From NCBI RefSeq assembly GCF_035306585.1, contig NZ_DATGNU010000010.1, positions 1 through 64,000 on the forward strand: 64,000 nucleotides of DNA, written 5' to 3'. This document shows, piece after piece, positions 34,264-44,072 of this stretch. The translations under genes and the position numbers were made by a program. Origin of the DNA: Galbibacter sp035306585. Lineage in GTDB: Bacteria; Bacteroidota; Bacteroidia; Flavobacteriales; Flavobacteriaceae. The notes beneath the pieces were generated by a model. That model was not told the origin of the DNA, ran no database searches, and saw nothing but the letters and a program-made list of their open reading frames with translations. The stretch's first letter is position 1, and every line of letters starts with the position of its first letter.

Positions 34264-36726
34264 TTACTGGGCGTCCACATTATAAACAATCCTTACGCTT
34301 CTATAAGCTGCTATGGCCTGAAAACTTTTATCTATTTTTAATATGGCGCGCTTACTTTTAGACAAAGACTGATGCCTTGGCAGCTTTATGATAATATGTT
34401 TGTGATACTCATTTCGAATTCGAGCAATTGCCGGGAAAACAGGACCTAAAATCTCCGTTCCACTGCCGTTAAAGACCGTTTTTAACGATTGTGCAAACCA
34501 ATCACTGGACTCATTTACTTTACTAAACTCTCTGTGACGAAATACAATCTTTATGAGCCTGATAAAAGGGGGGTATTTAAATTGATATCGCTCATTAATT
34601 TGATCGGTATACATGCCTTTATAATCATTCATAGAGGCTTGCTGAAGAATCTGATGATACGGGTTATAGGTCTGAACAATCACCTTCCCCCTTTTTTGAG
34701 TACGCCCTGCCCTTCCAGAGACCTGTTGTATCAACTGAAAACTACGTTCATGGGCTCTAAAATCAGGAAAGTTCAACAAATTATCGGCATTCATCACCCC
34801 TACTAAACTCACCTTTCTAAAATCCAATCCCTTGGTGAGCATCTGCGTGCCCACCAAAATATCAATTTCCAATTGTTCAAAAGAGCGCAGTAGTTTTTCA
34901 TAGCTATATTTTCCACGAGTTGTATCGGAGTCCATACGACCAACTTTTGCTTTAGGAAAGAGGTCTGCTAACTCATGGGCAATCTGCTCCGTACCAAACC
35001 CCTTGGTATCTAACTCACTACTACCACAGGCAATACAACTCTGTTGCATAGCCATAGCATGACCACAATAATGACAACGCAATTGATCCCGATAATGGTG
35101 ATAGGTCAAACTCACATCACAATTTGGACACTGCGGCGAGTTCCCACATACCTGACATTCTAAAATTGGTGCATATCCCCTTCGATTTTGAAAAAGTATT
35201 ACCTGCTCTCCCAGCTCTAAAGCATCCGATATAGCTTCGATCAATCGATCAGAGAAATGCCCTTTCATACGCTTTTTTCGATGCTTTTCTTTTATATCGG
35301 TTAATTCCATATCAGGCATTAAAACCCCAGCGTGTCGTCTATTAATCTCCACCAGCCCATATTTATCCCTTTGGGCATTATAATAAGATTCAACACTCGG
35401 TGTTGCCGTACCCAGGAGGACCTTGGCTTGATGTAATTTCCCGAGAACCACCGCTGCATCTCTAGCGTGGTAACGTGGGGCAGGATCAAATTGTTTAAAA
35501 GACTGTTCATGCTCCTCATCCACTACGATGAGCCCAAGATTACTAAAAGGCAATAATACAGCAGAACGCGCTCCGAGAACAATTTGAGCTTTGCTATCTG
35601 ACTTTAAGATATGATTCCAAACCTCCACACGTTCATTGTTGGAATACTTGGAATGATAAACACTTACCTTTTCCCCAAAATACTGCTGAAGCCTTTTAAT
35701 AAGCTGAGTGGTAAGTGCAATCTCAGGAAGCAAATAAAGTACCTGCTGGCCTTTCTCAATGGCCTGCTCAATTAATTTGACATAGACTTCAGTCTTTCCC
35801 GAAGAGGTCACCCCATGTAAAAGAACAACATCTTTTCTAAGAAACTGATCTTTAATCTGGGAAAGAGCCTTAGACTGGTATTCATTTAAGGTTTTACTCT
35901 CAAGAGTCTCCTTTCCATCGTACCGAACACGATCCGTTTGTAAATAATACACCTCCAATATTCCTTTATCGACAAGGGACTTTACCACTGCAGAAGAGAC
36001 CTTACTTTCGGCCTCCAATTCTTTGATCGTAATAGGCTTTTGTGTTACAGCTTCCATGGAAAAGAGTTTAAGGATCACTTCACGCTGCTTTTTAGCCCTA
36101 GAGAGTGTTTGCATTAATTCACTTAGCGCTTCATCAGAGCCGTAATCCTGGTGCATTTTCACATACTTGATAAGTTTAGGCTTGTAGGTCTGATAAACCT
36201 CCTCCTTGAGATGAATAACCTTCTTATCTATCAAGGACTTTAAAATAGGAAGTACGTTTTTTCGATCAATGATATCACTGACTTCTTGTATCTTTAAAGA
36301 GGATTGAAATTGCAGCGCTTCATAAACCAAAGACTCTTGATCGCTAAAGAACTCCTCTCCTTGCCATTGAAATTTTTTATTTGGAAGAATAATGGTTTCA
36401 CTCTCCAAAAGTAAGGCAGCTGGAATGGCCGCTCTAAACACCTCTCCCAGACTACACATATAATAGGAAGCAATCCACTCCCAAAATTGTATTTGACGCT
36501 CACAAACCACTGGAAAACGATCCAAGATCTGATCGATTTCTTTTGCCTTATAGGCCGTAGGGGCATTTTGATGAATCGCATACACTAAAGCAGTGTAAAT
36601 TTTCGATTTCCCAAAGGGCACAGCCACGCGCATCCCCCTTTCCAAAAAGGCAGCCTCCCGCTCACTAACCTGATACACAAAAGTCTTGGTCAGCGGAATC
36701 GGTAATATGACATCGATAAAATGCAT
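34264..36726 (-). CDS. priA: Primosomal replication restart helicase PriA
   Basis: Reloads the replicative helicase at stalled forks. 820 residues. N-terminal 3'-end-binding domain (MHFIDVILPIPLTKTFVYQV); Walker A GVTSSGKTE near 304; DEAH-type box VVDEEHEQSFKQ near 400; eight zinc-binding cysteines at about 523-565 (CQVCGN, CPNC, CHYC, CIACGS); helicase motifs V and VI GTQMLTKGLDF and QVSGRAGR. Complete and ordinary. The N-terminal overlap with no partner; downstream of DUF2147 by 65 bases, same strand. Confidence 0.95.
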   Translation of the reverse strand: MHFIDVILPIPLTKTFVYQVSEREAAFLERGMRVAVPFGKSKIYTALVYAIHQNAPTAYKAKEIDQILDRFPVVCERQIQFWEWIASYYMCSLGEVFRAAIPAALLLESETIILPNKKFQWQGEEFFSDQESLVYEALQFQSSLKIQEVSDIIDRKNVLPILKSLIDKKVIHLKEEVYQTYKPKLIKYVKMHQDYGSDEALSELMQTLSRAKKQREVILKLFSMEAVTQKPITIKELEAESKVSSAVVKSLVDKGILEVYYLQTDRVRYDGKETLESKTLNEYQSKALSQIKDQFLRKDVVLLHGVTSSGKTEVYVKLIEQAIEKGQQVLYLLPEIALTTQLIKRLQQYFGEKVSVYHSKYSNNERVEVWNHILKSDSKAQIVLGARSAVLLPFSNLGLIVVDEEHEQSFKQFDPAPRYHARDAAVVLGKLHQAKVLLGTATPSVESYYNAQRDKYGLVEINRRHAGVLMPDMELTDIKEKHRKKRMKGHFSDRLIEAISDALELGEQVILFQNRRGYAPILECQVCGNSPQCPNCDVSLTYHHYRDQLRCHYCGHAMAMQQSCIACGSSELDTKGFGTEQIAHELADLFPKAKVGRMDSDTTRGKYSYEKLLRSFEQLEIDILVGTQMLTKGLDFRKVSLVGVMNADNLLNFPDFRAHERSFQLIQQVSGRAGRTQKRGKVIVQTYNPYHQILQQASMNDYKGMYTDQINERYQFKYPPFIRLIKIVFRHREFSKVNESSDWFAQSLKTVFNGSGTEILGPVFPAIARIRNEYHKHIIIKLPRHQSLSKSKRAILKIDKSFQAIAAYRSVRIVYNVDAQ

Positions 36727-36791
36727 TTAATTGTATGGTATATTAAGAGAAAGTGATTACGGTCTTGCACCTGGTTTAAATATTAAGATGT

Positions 36792-37214
36792 TTATTCCAC
36801 CCTTTTCCAATACTGTGTACGATATAAAAAGGCAATATAACCACGAACGTTTAAGATATTGGGATTATCCTCATCCACCCAAAGCTTACATTTGTATTGC
36901 TTACCATTCTCGGGATCTAGTATGGTCCCACCACTGTACTTATCCCCATCTTTTTCCATATCCTCAATGATAACCATCCCTTGAACTGGCTGCCCTCTTC
37001 TCTCGCCTTCACAGCGATCACAAACCACGTCCGTTCTATCTTTATTTAAAATTTCTTTGACTTTTCCGTAGATTCTCCCATCCTGCTTATAGATCTCAAC
37101 AATAGATTTTTCAGCTCCTGTATCATCATCAATTGTTTTCCACAGACCAGTAACTGATTGTGCTTGTACCCCACCGATAAACAGAACTAGTATAAAATAC
37201 AATAGTGCTTTCAT
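36792..37214 (-). CDS. DUF2147 family secreted protein
   Basis: 140 residues. Signal peptide MKALLYFILVLFIGGVQAQ. The DUF2147 beta-barrel follows: GLWKTIDDDTGAEKSIVEIYKQDGRIYGKV, then a Cys pair CDRCEGE that is common in the Bacteroidota members, GGTILDPENGKQYKCKLWVDE and a C-terminal YRTQYWKRV. Function unknown; the fold is lipocalin-like. It follows yihY by 32 bases and may belong to the nadC-yihY transcript. Confidence 0.85.
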   Translation of the reverse strand: MKALLYFILVLFIGGVQAQSVTGLWKTIDDDTGAEKSIVEIYKQDGRIYGKVKEILNKDRTDVVCDRCEGERRGQPVQGMVIIEDMEKDGDKYSGGTILDPENGKQYKCKLWVDEDNPNILNVRGYIAFLYRTQYWKRVE

Positions 37215-37246
37215 AATTTTAGGTTTTTAATATATCTAATTTAAAG

Positions 37247-38188
37247 TTAGAAATTTCTACGCAAACTTCTTAATGATGCATTGAGCTCAAAACCAAGCAA
37301 TACTATATTTGAATTCAACCAGATGTACAGCATAAGAATCAGTAAAGCACCAATGGAACCATACAACTCATTATACTTGGAAAAATTCTCAATGTAAATT
37401 CCAAAAAAATAAGTAGTCATAATAATAAGGATCGTGGACATGACAGCTCCTGGAGAAAAAAACTTTGTTTGTTTCCCTTCAGAGGTACCAAAATAATACA
37501 ACATGGCTGTGGTGAAAAATATAATGACCACAAAAAAGAAAAAACGTCCGAGTTTCACCCCAAGCGTTTCACCCGAACCCACGGGCCCATTAGAGGCACT
37601 TGTCACCAAATCGGTCACGATATGTCCCACGTAAATTTCATAAACTACAAAACCAACCACAGAACTCAACAGTACTAGGGCCATTAACATAGCCACTCCC
37701 ACAGCCACTAAATATTGCCGTACCATATTGCGCGTATTGACGGAGTGATAAGAATTTTCAAATCCTCCAAAAATGGCATTGATCCCATTGGCCATGGTGA
37801 AGATGGAGAGTAAAAATGCAGAAGATAATAACCCTCCTCGCTGATTTTTCCCAATATCTTCAATAATAGTATCGAAGAACCCTACTGTTTGTGGTGGAAG
37901 TAAACTCTCGATAAATACGATAAAATTTTCTTGAAACCCTTCCATGGGTACGTAGGGAATCAAGTTCAATATGAAAAGTAGAAAAGGAAAAAGCGCCAGG
38001 AAAAAACTGTAGGCAATAGCACTAGCCCTATCCGTAAGTGCTCCTTTGATAACGCCAATGAAGTACATTTCGGTCAAGTCATATATAGACAAACCTTCAA
38101 AGCCAGGCAGCCGAATTTTTTTCAGTAAACCTACTAAGTAGCCTACTATAGGAATTTTATCTAAGCGTTCTTCAATTTCTATGGACAT
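37247..38188 (-). CDS. YihY/BrkB family inner-membrane protein
   Basis: 313 residues with about six membrane segments (for example SAIAYSFFLALFPFLLFILNLIPYV, LLSSAFLLSIFTMANGINAI, FFFFVVIIFFTTAMLYYF). The family was once misnamed RNase BN; its actual role is unsettled, with transport or envelope functions proposed. The N-terminal cytoplasmic amphipathic stretch and SAIAYS motif are typical. The start codon is 1 base after the stop of nadC, showing a shared transcript. Confidence 0.9.
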   Translation of the reverse strand: MSIEIEERLDKIPIVGYLVGLLKKIRLPGFEGLSIYDLTEMYFIGVIKGALTDRASAIAYSFFLALFPFLLFILNLIPYVPMEGFQENFIVFIESLLPPQTVGFFDTIIEDIGKNQRGGLLSSAFLLSIFTMANGINAIFGGFENSYHSVNTRNMVRQYLVAVGVAMLMALVLLSSVVGFVVYEIYVGHIVTDLVTSASNGPVGSGETLGVKLGRFFFFVVIIFFTTAMLYYFGTSEGKQTKFFSPGAVMSTILIIMTTYFFGIYIENFSKYNELYGSIGALLILMLYIWLNSNIVLLGFELNASLRSLRRNF

Positions 38189-38189
38189 A

Positions 38190-39047
38190 CTAGAGGGCTT
38201 TTAGACTAAGGTCCAAATTCGATACGGAGTGGGTAAGGGCTCCAGAAGAAATATAATCAACTCCACATTCAGCATAGAGACGAATGGTTGATTCGTCTAT
38301 CCCACCAGAGGACTCCGTTTGACATTGATCACCAATAAGAGCCACCGCTCTTTTACTCTCTTGGTAATTAAAATTATCTAATAAAATTCTATGAACCCCA
38401 CCACAATCTAGGATCGTTTGTACTTCATTTAAGTCTCTAGCCTCAACGATAATTTTTAGATCCTTCTTCGTTGTTTTTAAATAATCCTTTGTCTTTTGAA
38501 TAGCCTGGGGTATGCCCCCTGCAAAATCAATATGATTATCTTTCAACATGATCATATCATAAAGTGCGAACCGATGATTCTCTCCTCCTCCAATTTTAAC
38601 AGCCCATTTCTCCAGTGCCCGTATCCCTGGGGTCGTTTTACGGGTATCCAGTATCTTTGTGCCTGTGCCCTCTAGCAGTTTTACATATTTGGCGGTTTTA
38701 GTAGCTATAGCACTCATACGTTGCATTGCATTAAGCACCAATCGCTCTGCTTTTAAAATTGACTGCGATGCCCCTTCCACATAAAAAGCAATATCTTCAT
38801 GGTTGACCTTTGCCCCATCTTCTAGTAAAATCTCCATTTTTAAATCGGGATCCACATAGGTAAAAACCCTTTTTGCAAAGGCTACCCCTGCTAAAACACC
38901 AGTGTCCTTTACCAATAACTTTGCCTTCCCTTGTGCACTTGATGGTATACAAGCCAGAGAACTATGATCCCCATCCCCTACATCCTCTCGCACAGCATTG
39001 GCTATAATTAAATCCAATTCATTCTCAAATTGAAGTTTTGATATCAT
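38190..39047 (-). CDS. nadC: Nicotinate-nucleotide pyrophosphorylase NadC
   Basis: Converts quinolinate and PRPP to nicotinate mononucleotide in NAD synthesis. 285 residues. Seen: REDVGDGDHSS near residue 20, ERLVLNAMQRMSAIAT near 102, DTRKTTPGIRALEKWAVKIGGGENHRFALYDMIMLKDNHI near 134-172, EARDLNEV and LLDNF, and SSGGIDESTIR. All catalytic Arg, Lys and His positions of the family appear present. First gene of nadC-yihY-DUF2147. Confidence 0.96.
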   Translation of the reverse strand: MISKLQFENELDLIIANAVREDVGDGDHSSLACIPSSAQGKAKLLVKDTGVLAGVAFAKRVFTYVDPDLKMEILLEDGAKVNHEDIAFYVEGASQSILKAERLVLNAMQRMSAIATKTAKYVKLLEGTGTKILDTRKTTPGIRALEKWAVKIGGGENHRFALYDMIMLKDNHIDFAGGIPQAIQKTKDYLKTTKKDLKIIVEARDLNEVQTILDCGGVHRILLDNFNYQESKRAVALIGDQCQTESSGGIDESTIRLYAECGVDYISSGALTHSVSNLDLSLKAL

Positions 39048-39260
39048 GGTACTAATTTTTTCGCTAAGTTAAAAAAATATTAGGGGGGAATGATCACAAA
39101 TCACAAACACTTTACCCGTAAAATTAAAAGACTGAACATTATTTTTTCCCTTAAAGCTACTACTCTTACCGTGGATTTTAAAACAGATACCGCAGCAAAA
39201 AAAGGCAATTTTAAATAAGATCATTACAATATTTTACTAGGAGTTTCCTACATTTACCCC

Positions 39261-39734
39261 ATGAATATTAAACTCATCGTAGTTGGGAAAACAGATGATT
39301 CACACCTTACTGAACTCATTGCACAATATACCAAACGTTTATCGCATTATGTGAATTTCAGTATAGAAATCATTCCAGACATCAAACAAACAAAGAACCT
39401 TTCAGAGTCTAAGCAAAAGACAAAGGAAGGCGCTCAAATATTATCCAAAGTCACCCCTGGGGATACTTTAATTCTCCTAGATGAAAAAGGTAAGCAATTT
39501 TCTTCAGTTGATTTTGCTGCCCAACTTCAAAAGCGAATGAATAGTAGCATCAAGCAACTGGTATATGTCATTGGAGGTCCATACGGATTTTCGGAAGAAG
39601 TTTACCAAAAATCACAAGGGAAGATCTCTTTATCCATGATGACTTTTTCCCATCAAATGATCCGATTGTTTTTTATAGAACAACTCTACAGAGGATTTAC
39701 CATATTAAGAAATGAACCTTACCATCATCGCTAA
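39261..39734 (+). CDS. rlmH: 23S rRNA pseudouridine-1915 N3-methyltransferase RlmH
   Basis: SPOUT methyltransferase, 157 residues. Seen: MNIKLIVVGKT at the start, LDEKGKQFSSVDFA near 77, the knotted cofactor site VIGGPYGFSEEVY near 102 and the C-terminal FSHQMIRLFFIEQLYRGFTILRNEPYHH. Complete. Followed after 20 bases by the rdgB gene on the same strand. Just upstream, TACATTTA is one base from a -7 box but only 8 bases from the ATG, so a near-leaderless message is possible. Confidence 0.95.
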   Translation: MNIKLIVVGKTDDSHLTELIAQYTKRLSHYVNFSIEIIPDIKQTKNLSESKQKTKEGAQILSKVTPGDTLILLDEKGKQFSSVDFAAQLQKRMNSSIKQLVYVIGGPYGFSEEVYQKSQGKISLSMMTFSHQMIRLFFIEQLYRGFTILRNEPYHHR

Positions 39735-39754
39735 AGGGTCAATAAAAGATAATT

Positions 39755-40324
39755 ATGAAATTAGTATTTGCCACGCACAATCTCCATAAGTTAGCTGAAA
39801 TAAAAGCCTTACTTCCTACTCATATTGAGCTTGTTAGCCTATCTGATATTGGTTGCGATGAACCCATCGAAGAATGGGGAGAAACCATTGAACAGAACGC
39901 TCTGATAAAAGCGAAATATATTTGGGATCACTACCAGCTAGATTGTTTTTCGGATGATACTGGTCTAGAGGTCCAGGCCTTAGATAATGCACCTGGTGTT
40001 TACTCGGCACGTTACGCTGGCCCAGAGAATAATGCCCAGAAAAATATAGCAAAGCTTTTAGAAGCACTTAAGGACAAAACCAATAGAAAGGCTCGTTTTA
40101 AAACAGTAATTGCCCTTATAATCGAAGGAAAAACCTATCAATTCGAAGGCATTGTAAATGGTAAAATCGCTGAAATACCCTCTGGAGAAGGTGGTTTTGG
40201 GTACGATCCTATTTTTGTTGCAGATGATCACAATCGCACTTTTGCAGCCCTAAGTAAAGAAGAAAAAAACAGTATTAGTCACAGAGGACGTGCCTTTGAA
40301 AAACTGGTTAACTTCCTAAAGTAA
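39755..40324 (+). CDS. rdgB: Non-canonical purine NTP pyrophosphatase RdgB/HAM1
   Basis: Hydrolyses ITP, dITP and XTP to the monophosphates and keeps deaminated purines out of nucleic acids. 189 residues. Seen: FATHNLHKLAEIKALL near residue 4, CFSDDTGLEVQALDNAPGVYSARYAG near 65-90, GEGGFGYDPIFVADDH near 145 and ISHRGRAFEKL near the C-terminus. Complete, in one transcript with rlmH. Confidence 0.95.
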   Translation: MKLVFATHNLHKLAEIKALLPTHIELVSLSDIGCDEPIEEWGETIEQNALIKAKYIWDHYQLDCFSDDTGLEVQALDNAPGVYSARYAGPENNAQKNIAKLLEALKDKTNRKARFKTVIALIIEGKTYQFEGIVNGKIAEIPSGEGGFGYDPIFVADDHNRTFAALSKEEKNSISHRGRAFEKLVNFLK

Positions 40325-40492
40325 TTTGCCTAAAATCATCCTTAAATCAAGCGACTTACAATCGACTTTTACACCTTCGTTACAGCTACCTAAACACAGT
40401 TAATTAATTACCAGATAATTACAAATTGATATCTACTGTAATTTATCGAAATATTTATAACTATAAATACCTAACAATCCAATAATTAAGTT

Positions 40493-40500
40493 TACCTTTG
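40493..40500 (+). promoter_or_regulatory. -7 promoter box of the DEAD-box helicase gene
   Basis: TACCTTTG fits TANNTTTG, 22 bases before ATG 40523. No -33 TTG. The A/T-rich 198-base gap 40325-40522 shows no other clear element. Confidence 0.55.
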
Positions 40501-40522
40501 CCCCCTTATTTTAAATACATAT

Positions 40523-42250
40523 ATGAATAAATTTGAACAATTAGGACTGAACGAACAGCTATTAAAAGCCATTCACGATATGGGCTTTGAGTCGCCGTCT
40601 GAGGTACAGGAAAAAGCTATTCCGGTCCTATTAAGCCAAGAAACAGACATCGTGGCCTTGGCACAAACAGGAACGGGAAAAACGGCTGCTTTCGGCTTTC
40701 CTATGATTCAAAAGATCGACACAAAAAGCAAAACTACACAAGGGCTAATACTATCGCCCACACGCGAGCTTTGTTTACAAATCGCTCATGAATTAAAACA
40801 ATATTCTAAATACTACCCTTGGTTAAATGTCACTGCCATCTATGGTGGTGCGAGTATTACAGAACAAGCAAGTCAGGTCAAAAGAGGATCGCAAATTGTG
40901 GTGGCTACCCCTGGACGAATGAAGGATATGATCAGCAGAAAAATGGTAGACATTTCTAAAATACAGTACTGTGTTTTAGACGAGGCTGACGAGATGTTGA
41001 ACATGGGGTTCTATGAAGACATAAAAGATATTTTGTCCCATACACCCAAAGAAAAAAGCACTTGGTTATTTTCGGCTACTATGCCAAAGGAGGTTTCAAA
41101 CATCGCTAAGAAGTTCATGAACCAACCATATGAAATTACGGTAGGTACGAAGAACTCCGCCTCTGAAAACGTACAACATGAGTACTACGTTGTTGGTGGA
41201 AGAGACCGTTACTTAGCCTTAAAGAGATTAGCGGACACAAACCCAGACATTTTTTCGGTAGTTTTCTGTAGAACCAAAAGAGATACCCAAAAGGTAGCTG
41301 AGAAACTTATAGAAGACGGTTACAACGCCGGGGCATTACACGGAGATTTAAGTCAAAATCAGCGTGATATGGTCATGAAATCTTTCCGTAACAAACAAAT
41401 ACAAATGTTAGTTGCAACAGATGTTGCGGCTCGTGGAATCGACGTGGATGACATCACCCATGTGATCAACTATCAGTTACCAGACGAAATTGAAACATAC
41501 ACACACAGAAGTGGTCGTACAGGTCGTGCTGGCAAGTCGGGAATTTCCATGGTAATCATTACCAAAAGTGAACTTCGCAAGATCAGTGCTATAGAACGTA
41601 TTATCAAACAAAAGTTTGATGCTAAAAAGATTCCATCTGCAGATGAGATCTGTGAGATACAATTATATCACTTGGCTAGCAAGATTAAAAATACGGAGGT
41701 AAACAAAGAGGTTGAGGCCTATCTTCCAGCTATTGAAGATGTTTTAGAGGGTATTGACCGTGAGGAACTCATCAAAAAAATGGTTTCTGTTGAATTCGGA
41801 CGTTTTGCGGAATATTATAAAAAAGCAGGGGATATCAATGTATCCAATAACGGACGCAGTGAGGACTTCTCCTCAGAAGGCAAAGTGCGTTATTTTATAA
41901 ACGTTGGTTCAAGAGACGGATACGATTGGATGATATTAAAGGACTTCCTTAAGGAACAGTTAGGATTAGGAAAGGATGATGTCTTTAAGGTAGATGTTAA
42001 AGAGAGTTTCTCATTCTTCAACACCGATGCTACGCATACAGAAAACGTATTAGCGACATTTTCAGAATTTAAACTTGACGGTCGCTTTATTAATGTGGAA
42101 GTCTCTAAGAACGCTCATGAGAACAGAAATCGTAATGATCGTTCTGGCAAAAGGTCTCGAAAAGGAGGACGAGACTTCAACAAGGGTAAAGATCGAAACT
42201 TCAAATCTAAAAGTCATAGAGGGAAAGGAAAACCTAAAAAGAGGTTTTAG
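40523..42250 (+). CDS. deaD: DEAD-box RNA helicase, DbpA/CsdA-like
   Basis: ATP-dependent RNA helicase for ribosome assembly or mRNA decay. 575 residues. Q motif near residues 3-28 (GFESPSEVQEKAIPVLL), Walker A AQTGTGKTAA near 47, PTRELC, DEAD box VLDEADEML near 151, SATMPKE, then the second RecA domain with GDLSQNQRD, ATDVAARGIDVDD and HRSGRTGRAGK. A DbpA-type RNA-binding domain lies at about 453-530 (VRYFINVGSRDGYDWMILKDFL) and a basic tail rich in Arg, Gly and Lys closes the protein. Own promoter and terminator. Confidence 0.95.
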   Translation: MNKFEQLGLNEQLLKAIHDMGFESPSEVQEKAIPVLLSQETDIVALAQTGTGKTAAFGFPMIQKIDTKSKTTQGLILSPTRELCLQIAHELKQYSKYYPWLNVTAIYGGASITEQASQVKRGSQIVVATPGRMKDMISRKMVDISKIQYCVLDEADEMLNMGFYEDIKDILSHTPKEKSTWLFSATMPKEVSNIAKKFMNQPYEITVGTKNSASENVQHEYYVVGGRDRYLALKRLADTNPDIFSVVFCRTKRDTQKVAEKLIEDGYNAGALHGDLSQNQRDMVMKSFRNKQIQMLVATDVAARGIDVDDITHVINYQLPDEIETYTHRSGRTGRAGKSGISMVIITKSELRKISAIERIIKQKFDAKKIPSADEICEIQLYHLASKIKNTEVNKEVEAYLPAIEDVLEGIDREELIKKMVSVEFGRFAEYYKKAGDINVSNNGRSEDFSSEGKVRYFINVGSRDGYDWMILKDFLKEQLGLGKDDVFKVDVKESFSFFNTDATHTENVLATFSEFKLDGRFINVEVSKNAHENRNRNDRSGKRSRKGGRDFNKGKDRNFKSKSHRGKGKPKKRF

Positions 42251-42264
42251 TTAATAATAAATTA

Positions 42265-42291
42265 AAAATGCGTCTTATAGGCGCATTTTTT
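42265..42291 (+). terminator. Rho-independent terminator after the helicase gene
   Basis: 11-base arms 42265-42275 and 42279-42289 (AAAATGCG and CGCATTTT with one wobble) and a 3-base loop, followed by T to 42291; starts 14 bases after the stop codon. Confidence 0.85.
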
Positions 42292-42408
42292 GCTTTAGTT
42301 TGCTATTTTTAGCCCCACTATTTATTGCTAATTTTGTCTAAACCTAAAGAACAGAGAAACCAACTATTAAATACCACACTATGTTTAGGCGCAGGAATAC
42401 TTTTTTAG

Positions 42409-42416
42409 TATGTTTG
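42409..42416 (+). promoter_or_regulatory. -7-like box at the start of the CarboxypepD_reg protein gene
   Basis: TATGTTTG fits TANNTTTG and overlaps an ATG at 42410. If used, transcription would begin at about 42422, exactly the chosen ATG, giving a leaderless message. Confidence 0.35.
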
Positions 42417-42421
42417 ATTTG

Positions 42422-43189
42422 ATGAAAAAATTTATATGTTTACTGATTCTCTTAACCAATGGTATCGGATTTTCACAAGATGACACCACCGGAGAGCTCC
42501 AAGGGGTCGTTTTTAACACCTCAGATGAATCTGTTATGGGGAATGTACACGTATTAAACCTCAATCAAGTCATAGGGACCATTACGGATGAAAATGGACA
42601 ATTCAACATTAGCGCTCGTGTAAATGACACTTTATATTTATCGTATATCGGTTTTAAAGCTGTTAAGGTAAGAGTCTCCAATGACATGATAAAATATCAA
42701 AACACTAAGATAGGCTTGACAGAATTGGCGTTTGCTTTGGAAGAAGTAGTAGTACGCCCCTATCAACTCACTGGCTACCTGGACATCGATTCAAAAAATA
42801 TTCCTATTAATCAATCTGCACGTTATAGTATTTCAGGATTGAGCATAGGTTATGAGGCCGGTAGCGGAAATCCAAATGCCTTTTCAAATATTTTAGGATC
42901 CATATTTAACCCTGCTGATTTTCTGCACAACCTCTTTGGCAAAAAACCAAAGCAAATGCGCAAATTGCGCAAGATGCAAGAAGATGATAAAATCCGCAGT
43001 TTACTGTCCTCAAAATTTGATCGTGAAACCCTGATGGCGCTCTTACAAGTAGATAAAGTAGATATCGAAGAAATTTTGAGAAACTGCAATTACTCAGACA
43101 GCTTTATCGAAACAGCTAATGATTTACAGATCCTCGATGCCATTAGCAATTGTTACGAAGAATACAAAGTATTAAACAGAAACAAATAA
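42422..43189 (+). CDS. Exported protein with carboxypeptidase-like regulatory domain
   Basis: 255 residues from ATG 42422, chosen because it starts the signal peptide MKKFICLLILLTNGIGFSQ; an ATG four codons earlier would put MFDL before it. Residues about 27-110 form a CarboxypepD_reg-like beta-sandwich (GELQGVVFNTSDESVMGNVHVLN, GTITDENGQFNISARVNDTLYLSYIGFK, LEEVVVRP), the plug-like module found on TonB receptors, but no receptor barrel follows. The C-terminal half is helical and basic (GKKPKQMRKLRKMQEDDKIRSLL). Function unknown; such proteins are common in Bacteroidota. Convergent with trmH, 6 bases apart. Confidence 0.8.
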   Translation: MKKFICLLILLTNGIGFSQDDTTGELQGVVFNTSDESVMGNVHVLNLNQVIGTITDENGQFNISARVNDTLYLSYIGFKAVKVRVSNDMIKYQNTKIGLTELAFALEEVVVRPYQLTGYLDIDSKNIPINQSARYSISGLSIGYEAGSGNPNAFSNILGSIFNPADFLHNLFGKKPKQMRKLRKMQEDDKIRSLLSSKFDRETLMALLQVDKVDIEEILRNCNYSDSFIETANDLQILDAISNCYEEYKVLNRNK

Positions 43190-43195
43190 GCCCAT

Positions 43196-43852
43196 CTACA
43201 AGGTCTTGTTTTCCTGGTTATAGCGTTTGATAATATCATCTATACTCCTAATGGATTTCATGGTCCAATTAAGGCGTTTGGCTTCGAACTCCTTTTTATT
43301 TAACTGCCAAGGAATTTCAGATTGATTTAATCGTCTTCGCAACTGGTAAAGGATAATTGCCGCAGACACGGAGATATTTAAACTCTCAGCAAAGCCCTCC
43401 ATGGGAATGTGGATATAGCCATCAGCTTGTTCCATGATTACAGGAGATAGTCCAGATTTCTCAGTACCAAAGCATATCACAGACTTCTGACTAATATCAA
43501 ATTCTTCTAAGGGGGTGCTCGATTGAACTGGTGTAGTGGCAATGATCCGATAGCCATCTGATTTAAGTTGGTCAATACATCGCCTTGCAGTATCAAAACG
43601 ATGAACATCCACCCACTTCTCGGATCCCATGGCAATATTTTTGTCCAACCTTTTGCCAAATTGTTCCTCGATCACATAAAGCTGCTGAATACCAAAAACA
43701 TCACAACTACGAAGTACCGCACTTGTATTGTGCAACTGGTATACATCCTCTATGCAAACCGCAATATGATTGGTACGCCTATGGAGCACCTGCTCAATAC
43801 GCGCTCTTCGATCGCTGGTAATAAATCCATTTAAATAATCAATTAATGACAT
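43196..43852 (-). CDS. TrmH-type (SpoU) tRNA/rRNA methyltransferase
   Basis: 218 residues of the SPOUT class. N-terminal segment HRTNHIAVCIEDVYQLHNTSAVLRSCDVFGIQQLYVI (motif 1 with Asn and Arg), then CFGTEKSGLSPVIMEQADGYIHIPM (motif 2, cofactor loop) and SLNISVSAAIILYQLRRRL (motif 3). This order matches TrmH, the Gm18 tRNA 2'-O-methyltransferase, including a basic C-terminal tail (KRLNWTMKSIRSIDDI). An rRNA target cannot be excluded. Confidence 0.88.
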   Translation of the reverse strand: MSLIDYLNGFITSDRRARIEQVLHRRTNHIAVCIEDVYQLHNTSAVLRSCDVFGIQQLYVIEEQFGKRLDKNIAMGSEKWVDVHRFDTARRCIDQLKSDGYRIIATTPVQSSTPLEEFDISQKSVICFGTEKSGLSPVIMEQADGYIHIPMEGFAESLNISVSAAIILYQLRRRLNQSEIPWQLNKKEFEAKRLNWTMKSIRSIDDIIKRYNQENKTL

Positions 43853-44072
43853 TGAAAAAGTAAGATTTAATCAGATTTGTTTACGTAATTAACTGCTTAG
43901 ACAAGTAGACTACCCGATTTTTGCTTTGGCTACTACAGATGTTGAAAAAACTAAAATACAACAAATTATATCATTTTAAAAAGTAGGCAGTCTAGCTAGA
44001 TTCCTTGTATTAGGATCCAAAGATTCCCGAAATGGTGAATTTGGTCTGAATATTGTGGCAAAATAAATACCA